Positions 30,962 through 34,980 of a stretch of 34,980 nucleotides of DNA are shown in pieces. This DNA is from Candidatus Wallbacteria bacterium. GTDB lineage: Bacteria; Muiribacteriota; JAQTZZ01. The notes beneath the pieces are model-generated. The model ran no database searches and was not told the DNA's origin. It saw only the letters and a list, made by a program, of their open reading frames with translations. Location: the NCBI GenBank assembly GCA_028687545.1, contig JAQTZZ010000039.1, forward strand, positions 1-34,980. Reading direction: 5' to 3'. The translations under genes were made by a program, and so were the position numbers. The first letter of the stretch is position 1, and every line of letters starts with the position of its first letter.

Positions 30962-31516
30962 TTAAAATCTGACTGGAGGCGATTCGTCTTCCTGCGCAGC
31001 CAGCTCAAAGTATTCCCTGGACTTGAAATTGGCTGCTCTGGCTATCAGCAGGGCAGGGAACGACTGGGCCAGCACGTTGTAATTCCGCACTGCTCCATTG
31101 TATAAACGCCGTGAATTCTGGATCGCATCCTCAACTGCTGAAATTTCCTTCTGCAGTGAGAGAAAATTCTGGTCTGCCTTGAGATCAGGATAGGATTCGG
31201 CGAGGGCCAGGATGGATCTGATGCTTCCCGCGAGCCTGGATTCGCTTGCTGAGCGCTCAGGCAGTGCCCCTGTATCCAGGCATTCGCTCCTGGTCTTGGC
31301 AATGTCTTCCAGCACTCTTTTTTCATGTGCGCTGTAGGCTGAAACCGCATCCACGAGCTTAGGGATCAGATCATGCCTGCGCTTGAGCTGCACATTTACG
31401 TCAGCTTCAGCTTCGCAGGTGATATTATAGAGCCTGATCAGGTAGTTGAATAGGAGCGCGAAGATGAGTACCAACGATAAAATTGAAAACAGAAGAGTTC
31501 CAAATGTAACTGACAT
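30962..31516 (-). CDS. lemA: LemA family protein
   Basis: The protein has 184 residues; the ATG at 31516 follows GGAGGG. Residues 5-29 are a membrane helix with the N-terminus out (TLLFSILSLVLIFALLFNYL). The LemA hallmark comes next: N-x-x-x-x-x-E-A-x-V-x-x-x-L-K-R-R-x-D-L-I-P-x-L-V (VNVQLKRRHDLIPKLVDAVS), then HEKRVLEDIAKTR and YNVLAQSFPALLIAR. The rest is a helical bundle facing the cytoplasm. The usual A-x-N-N-L is replaced by other residues, within normal family variation. LemA function is unsettled; it commonly pairs with DUF2207 or HtpX. Here it is the first gene of the pair. Confidence 0.93.
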   Translation of the reverse strand: MSVTFGTLLFSILSLVLIFALLFNYLIRLYNITCEAEADVNVQLKRRHDLIPKLVDAVSAYSAHEKRVLEDIAKTRSECLDTGALPERSASESRLAGSIRSILALAESYPDLKADQNFLSLQKEISAVEDAIQNSRRLYNGAVRNYNVLAQSFPALLIARAANFKSREYFELAAQEDESPPVRF

Positions 31517-31586
31517 CAACCCTCCACAGTTTATTTTTTAAAAATTTATCACCTTATCACCTGCAAATTTCAAATGTGCTGCATTG

Positions 31587-31616
31587 ATTTTAAGTCTGAA
31601 AAGTAAGTTTTGTCAA
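31587..31616 (-). promoter_or_regulatory. Promoter of lemA operon
   Basis: On the minus strand TTGACA (31616-31611) is followed after 18 bases by TAAAAT (31592-31587), or after 17 by TTAAAA. It gives a leader of about 65 bases to lemA. The -35 is part of a 10-bp inverted repeat with the divergent promoter. Confidence 0.6.
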
Positions 31617-31646
31617 CCTGAACATTAACCCAGCCCTTGACAAAAC
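31607..31646. repeat. Perfect 10-bp inverted repeat joining two divergent -35 boxes
   Basis: GTTTTGTCAA (31607-31616) and TTGACAAAAC (31637-31646) are exact complements separated by 20 bases. Each arm holds the -35 of one divergent promoter. It may be only the shared consensus, or a common operator. Confidence 0.55.
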
Positions 31647-31664
31647 GGGTTTCCGGACTAAAAT
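31637..31664 (+). promoter_or_regulatory. Promoter of the exported hydrolase
   Basis: TTGACA (31637-31642), a 16-base spacer and TAAAAT (31659-31664) give a start near 31671 and a leader of about 25 bases to the ATG at 31696, with GGGG as a weak Shine-Dalgarno. Confidence 0.7.
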
Positions 31665-31695
31665 TAGATTAAAGATCAGGACTACAGGGGATAAG

Positions 31696-32802
31696 ATGAC
31701 AAGAATTCTATTTCTATTTATTTTTCTGACTTCTATTTTTAAAGTTTCGGCATCTGATGACAGCAGTATCATGGCTTCTGTATTCGATCAGTTGCAGCAG
31801 AAAGACGACAAGGAATTAAAAAGTGCATACTGCGGATACATCAGGCTGGAAGAAAAGGCCGAAGCTCTGCACGCTTACGCTCAGTCGCTGGCAGACAGCG
31901 GCAATGTGACTGAGGAGCAGGTGAAAAATGTCACTGCAGCTTACAAGGCCCTGGCTGTCCGGCGCACGGATCTTACCAGGAAAATACTGGATTCCAGGGG
32001 AAAACCCAAGGATTCCATCAGGATGCACGAAGATGTAATCAGCCTGAACAACGAAATTTTCGATAAGACATACGTCAATCTCGGTTACGACGATCCGGCA
32101 GAATTCATGAAGCGGGTGGACAGCGGAGTCTATCTGCTCGATCCATATCAGCAGGGCAAGGCTGTGGTGCTGTTCGTGCACGGCCATGGCGCAAGCCCCA
32201 GCGATTTCGACTTCATCAACAAGAATCTGGATAAGAATCGCTTCCAGGCCTGGGCTTTTTACTATCCGAGCGGAGAGGCTGTCAAAGACACTTCAGCCAG
32301 GCTTCTGAATGAAATCAAGGCACTCAAAGCCAAGTACAATTTCACGGATCTGTATATAGTCGGCCACAGCCTGGGCGGAGTGATCACCCGCGACTTGTTC
32401 GCCCAGAACAAAGATACTCCTGTCCCTGGCCTGAAAGGAATCATGACTCTCGCCAGCCCTAACAAGGGCGTATCCTTCAAGATCCCCTGGATGTTCGAGC
32501 TGGTCTGCCTGGTGATCCTGGATCATGTGGACAAGTCTTTATCTGAACTGTATGTGAACAGCCCGCTGCTGAACGAAATCAACGGACACCCTGTGCAGGG
32601 CGTGAAATTCGTCACTTATGCAGGCAACAAACCGAAAAACTGGTTTTATTCATTCACTTCGAAAATCATGGGCGGAGTCAACGACGGCCTGGTCAAGGTG
32701 GAAAATGCCGCGATCGACGGGGCTGCCAACACAGTCCTGCCCGAAGATCACAGCACAATCAGGCTTTCCCAGAATGTAGTTCAAGCCCTGAACAAGATCT
32801 GA
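31696..32802 (+). CDS. Exported alpha/beta hydrolase (lipase/esterase-like)
   Basis: The protein has 368 residues. Residues 1-19 are a signal peptide (MTRILFLFIFLTSIFKVSAS). A helical segment (about 40-140) precedes the catalytic fold. The strand VVLFVHGHGASPSD (residues 157-170) carries the oxyanion HG. The nucleophile elbow is IVGHSLGGVI with Ser225. The GGVNDGLV loop places Asp330 and EDHSTIRLS places His352, so the Ser-Asp-His triad is complete. The G-H-S-L-G-G pentapeptide and N-D-G-(V/L)-V loop resemble the PGAP1/DUF676-type lipase group. The substrate, an ester or lipid in the periplasm, cannot be named. It is divergent from lemA with back-to-back promoters, and a foldback repeat begins at its stop codon. 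Confidence 0.87.
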   Translation: MTRILFLFIFLTSIFKVSASDDSSIMASVFDQLQQKDDKELKSAYCGYIRLEEKAEALHAYAQSLADSGNVTEEQVKNVTAAYKALAVRRTDLTRKILDSRGKPKDSIRMHEDVISLNNEIFDKTYVNLGYDDPAEFMKRVDSGVYLLDPYQQGKAVVLFVHGHGASPSDFDFINKNLDKNRFQAWAFYYPSGEAVKDTSARLLNEIKALKAKYNFTDLYIVGHSLGGVITRDLFAQNKDTPVPGLKGIMTLASPNKGVSFKIPWMFELVCLVILDHVDKSLSELYVNSPLLNEINGHPVQGVKFVTYAGNKPKNWFYSFTSKIMGGVNDGLVKVENAAIDGAANTVLPEDHSTIRLSQNVVQALNKI

Positions 32803-32925
32803 CCGGCTGTTGAAAAACGGCCATCTGCGGCGTTGCACTCAACCTCGATCGGTCACCGTACGTTTAAGTACGGCTCCCTTACTCGGTTTCGTGCGCCTTG
32901 CATCTGGCCATTTTTGAACAGCCGG
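32803..32925. repeat. 123-bp two-level foldback repeat
   Basis: Bases 32803-32823 and 32905-32925 are 21-bp arms pairing with two mismatches (CCGGCTGTT... and ...AACAGCCGG). Inside, CCGTAC and GTACGG around GTTTAA form a second hairpin. The stretches between (GGCGTTGCACTCAACC and GGTTTCGTGCGCC) pair partly. The whole can fold into one long hairpin. It follows directly on the hydrolase stop and may act as its terminator. The layout resembles dispersed palindromic repeats seen between genes in many bacteria. Confidence 0.7.
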
Positions 32926-32971
32926 TTAAGGTGAAGTCTCTGAACATTAAAATTTGTCAGGGTTGAAATCC

Positions 32972-33057
32972 TTGTGGGGTGGCCGGAGTTACCTTTTGGA
33001 CTTCTGAGCTTGCCGAAGAAGGTCAAAATGGTAACGCAGAGACAGGACCAGCCACAA
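32972..33057. repeat. Second imperfect foldback in the same gap
   Basis: Outer arms TTGTGGGGTGGCC (32972-32984) and GGACCAGCCACAA (33045-33057) pair imperfectly. Nested TTACC-TTTT and AAAATGGTAA pair inside, and CTTC/GAAG closes near the tip. With the element above it fills most of the 350-base gap between hydrolase and aminotransferase. I see no gene in that gap. GTCTCTG (32936-32942) and CAGAGAC (33037-33043) are an alternative 7-bp pairing. Confidence 0.4.
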
Positions 33058-33153
33058 ATCAAGGCCTTCGAACAACATCCGGCTGCACACCACAAAAATT
33101 TGCCAAATTCATCAAGTAAGCTATAATGCCTGCAGTAAATACCCGGAGGGTTG

Positions 33154-34473
33154 ATGAAGAAGAATCAAATTCTAAAAGTATCCCGCATGGCGGAAAATCT
33201 TACAGGCTCTGAGATCATCAAGCTGGCAGGCGAGATCCGCGAAAGAATCCAGAGAGGGGAACAGATCTACAACTTCACGATCGGAGATTTCGATCCCTCC
33301 ATTTTTCCGATCCCGGTAGAGCTCAAGTCTGGAATCATCGCGGCTTATGAGAAAGGCGAAACCAATTATCCTCCAGCTGACGGCATGCTGCAGCTCAGAA
33401 AATCAGTGGCCGGGTTTTTAAAAACCAGAGGAGGCCTGGAATACGGCGAACAGCAGATACTGATTGCAGGCGGAGCCAGACCCCTCATCTATACTGCTTA
33501 CAGGACCCTGGTCGATCCGGGGGATACTGTGATCGTGCCTGTGCCGTCCTGGAACAACAATCATTACTGTCATCAGATGGCTGCAAAGCCAGCTTTCATA
33601 GAAACCACTGCTTCGCACAATTTCATGCCGACTGCAGATGAAATTGCCCCTCATATTGAAGAGGCATCCCTGATCGCCTTATGCTCTCCCCAGAATCCTA
33701 CAGGCACTGTTTTCGATAGGAATGAACTGGCCAGAATCTGCCAACTGGTAATTTCTGAAAACAGAAGCCGGAAAAAGGGAGTGAAACCACTTTATGTTCT
33801 GTACGACCAGATTTACTGGATGCTCACATCCGGGAAAATAAAGCATTACGATCCTGTCTCGCTTTTCCCTGAGATGAGAGATTACACGCTTTATATTGAT
33901 GGAATCTCCAAGTCATTTGCAGCCACAGGAGTCAGGGTGGGATGGGCTTTCGGACCGCAGAGGGTGCTGGATAAGATGAAAGCGATCCTCGGCCACATCG
34001 GGGCCTGGGCTCCCAGGGCTGAACAGATCGCCTGTGCCGGATTTCTATCACAGAATGAAGCTGTCGACCGTTTTCTTCTTAAATACCGTGCAGATATCAA
34101 TTCGAAGCTCTTCGCCTTTCACGAAGGTTTCCAGCAGCTGAAAAAGGAAGGCTTTCCCGTTGATTCAGTGACTCCCCAGGCAGCCATTTATCTTACAGCC
34201 AAGATTGACATCACAGGCGCGAAAACCCAGGCTGGGGTGAAACTGGCTACCACAGCCGATGCTACGGCTTATCTTCTGGATGAAGCCCGGATCGCGCTGG
34301 TGCCGTTCTATGCTTTTGGCGCCGGGCTGACCTCGCCCTGGTACAGGCTTTCTGTCGGAACTGCAGTCAACCGGGACATCGGGAAATTTTTCATTGGATT
34401 ACGGGATGCGCTTGGCAGGCTCATAAAAAATAAAATCACACCAGACAGAGCCGCCTCCTCCGAATCAGGATAA
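33154..34473 (+). CDS. Class I/II PLP-dependent aminotransferase
   Basis: The protein has 439 residues; the ATG at 33154 follows GGAGGG by 3-4 bases, with a TTG just before it as an alternative. The fold type I markers are present: NYPPADGMLQLRKSVAGFL near residue 71, the glycine-rich GGARPLIY, SPQNPTGTVF (Asn181), YVLYDQIYW (Asp218, which binds the PLP nitrogen) and DGISKSFAATGVRVGW with Lys253 as the PLP Schiff-base lysine. The SPWYRLSVGTA Arg near the C-terminus would bind the substrate carboxylate. It most resembles the aspartate aminotransferase Ib group, slightly longer than usual (about 400). The amino donor cannot be fixed. It stands alone behind the foldback repeats. Confidence 0.9.
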   Translation: MKKNQILKVSRMAENLTGSEIIKLAGEIRERIQRGEQIYNFTIGDFDPSIFPIPVELKSGIIAAYEKGETNYPPADGMLQLRKSVAGFLKTRGGLEYGEQQILIAGGARPLIYTAYRTLVDPGDTVIVPVPSWNNNHYCHQMAAKPAFIETTASHNFMPTADEIAPHIEEASLIALCSPQNPTGTVFDRNELARICQLVISENRSRKKGVKPLYVLYDQIYWMLTSGKIKHYDPVSLFPEMRDYTLYIDGISKSFAATGVRVGWAFGPQRVLDKMKAILGHIGAWAPRAEQIACAGFLSQNEAVDRFLLKYRADINSKLFAFHEGFQQLKKEGFPVDSVTPQAAIYLTAKIDITGAKTQAGVKLATTADATAYLLDEARIALVPFYAFGAGLTSPWYRLSVGTAVNRDIGKFFIGLRDALGRLIKNKITPDRAASSESG

Positions 34474-34586
34474 TTTTCAGGATATTTTTTTCCTTTTTAT
34501 TTTCTCCGGCCTGAACTGGATCATCATTTTACTTGATTTTCCGGGCATTTTTCCGCTCTGCAGATTTTGGCATGGAACTTGATACA

Positions 34587-34592
34587 TATAAT
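34587..34592 (+). promoter_or_regulatory. Putative -10 box for the small helical protein
   Basis: A perfect TATAAT lies 31 bases before the ATG at 34624. No good -35 stands 16-18 bases upstream. TTGGCATGGAACTTGAT at 34567-34583 instead resembles a sigma54 -24/-12 element (two mismatches, including the C of -12 GC). Which factor is used is unclear. Confidence 0.4.
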
Positions 34593-34623
34593 GATTATGA
34601 AAAACAGCAAAAAGGAGGGAAGA

Positions 34624-34821
34624 ATGGACAGGATCAGGAAGAATCTCCTGAAAATACAGGAAAATATAGATATCGCTTTTTTTGAAGCAATTGCTTCTGA
34701 AAACGAGAATATTCCAGAGAAAAAAAGCTTTCGTCTCGCTCAGGTGGCGCGGAATCTGAAAGACTCACTGATAATATTCAACGAAATAGTCAGCAAGGAG
34801 ACAAACAGGCTGAAACACTAA
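34624..34821 (+). CDS. 65-residue helical hypothetical protein
   Basis: An AAGGAGGG Shine-Dalgarno ends just upstream of the ATG at 34624, which is why I prefer it over the in-frame TTG at 34567. The protein is predicted all-helical and charged (MDRIRKNLLKIQENIDIAFF, then FRLAQVARNLKDSLIIFNEI), with no signal peptide and no recognised family. It could be a small coiled-coil or adaptor protein. The last 159 bases of the window after it hold only a weak TTGACA-16-CAAAAT promoter (34912-34939) and an A-run. Confidence 0.65.
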   Translation: MDRIRKNLLKIQENIDIAFFEAIASENENIPEKKSFRLAQVARNLKDSLIIFNEIVSKETNRLKH

Positions 34822-34980
34822 TTGTGATATTTCTGCTGAACAAACGGCACATACCAGCAATAATAATTGTAAATAATTCCTAATAAAACGACTTCGATTC
34901 CATAGATTCTTTTGACAACTGCATATAGACATTCAAAATTGCAAAAAAAAGTATAAGGCTGATCCTCGTAAATCAGTTCG

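Noticed and set aside
1-34980. CRISPR array, tRNA or rRNA genes, transposase, phage genes
   Set aside because: I looked for regularly spaced repeats, tRNA-like arms and the usual protein motifs on both strands and saw none.

Overview
The window looks like chromosome from a Gram-negative (diderm) bacterium, probably an uncultured lineage. The clues are a LysM protein ending in an outer-membrane barrel with a terminal Phe, a YjbH-like exported protein, an O-antigen ligase, many Sec signal peptides, and consensus sigma70-type promoters. I see no rRNA, tRNA, CRISPR array, integrase or transposase. The phylum cannot be fixed from this sequence alone.

Layout. At 1-1333 (minus) lie a window-truncated YjbH-like exported protein and a TT1561-like phosphoesterase-fold protein. 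At 1431-2537 (plus) is the LysM-barrel protein behind a strong promoter. At 2525-3130 (minus) is a MerR-like HTH/TPR protein, divergent from the next block. The block at 3371-10411 (plus) reads as one transcript of seven tightly packed or overlapping genes: Trm112-like peptide, GGDEF diguanylate cyclase with TPRs, polyprenyl-phosphate sugar transferase, O-antigen ligase/polymerase with TPRs, a 57-residue membrane protein, a beta-repeat protein and an exported leucine-rich-repeat protein. A GGDEF-EAL protein (10422-12143, minus) converges on it, so c-di-GMP making and breaking activities bracket a surface-polysaccharide operon.

At 12408-13553 are two convergent exported hypothetical proteins. 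At 13774-19098 (minus) is the most unusual locus: a roughly 1,400-residue protein with TPRs, Ig-like segments and a C-terminal caspase-like (CHAT/C25-type) domain, translationally coupled to an exported ankyrin-repeat protein. Its promoter, Shine-Dalgarno and signal peptide are intact, but the signal peptide is out of frame with the rest at a run of nine C. Removing one C joins them. This is either a phase-variable switch, a frameshifting site, or a sequencing error.

The rest is a BaiN/YhiN-type flavoprotein with an HExxH protein and an exported protein (19250-21605, plus), two tandem M16C metallopeptidases (21676-27469) ending in a clear terminator, an exported two-repeat beta protein (minus), an exported protein with a Pro/Ala-rich tail, the lemA-DUF2207 pair (minus), an exported lipase-like hydrolase divergent from lemA, two foldback repeats, a class I aminotransferase and a small helical protein.
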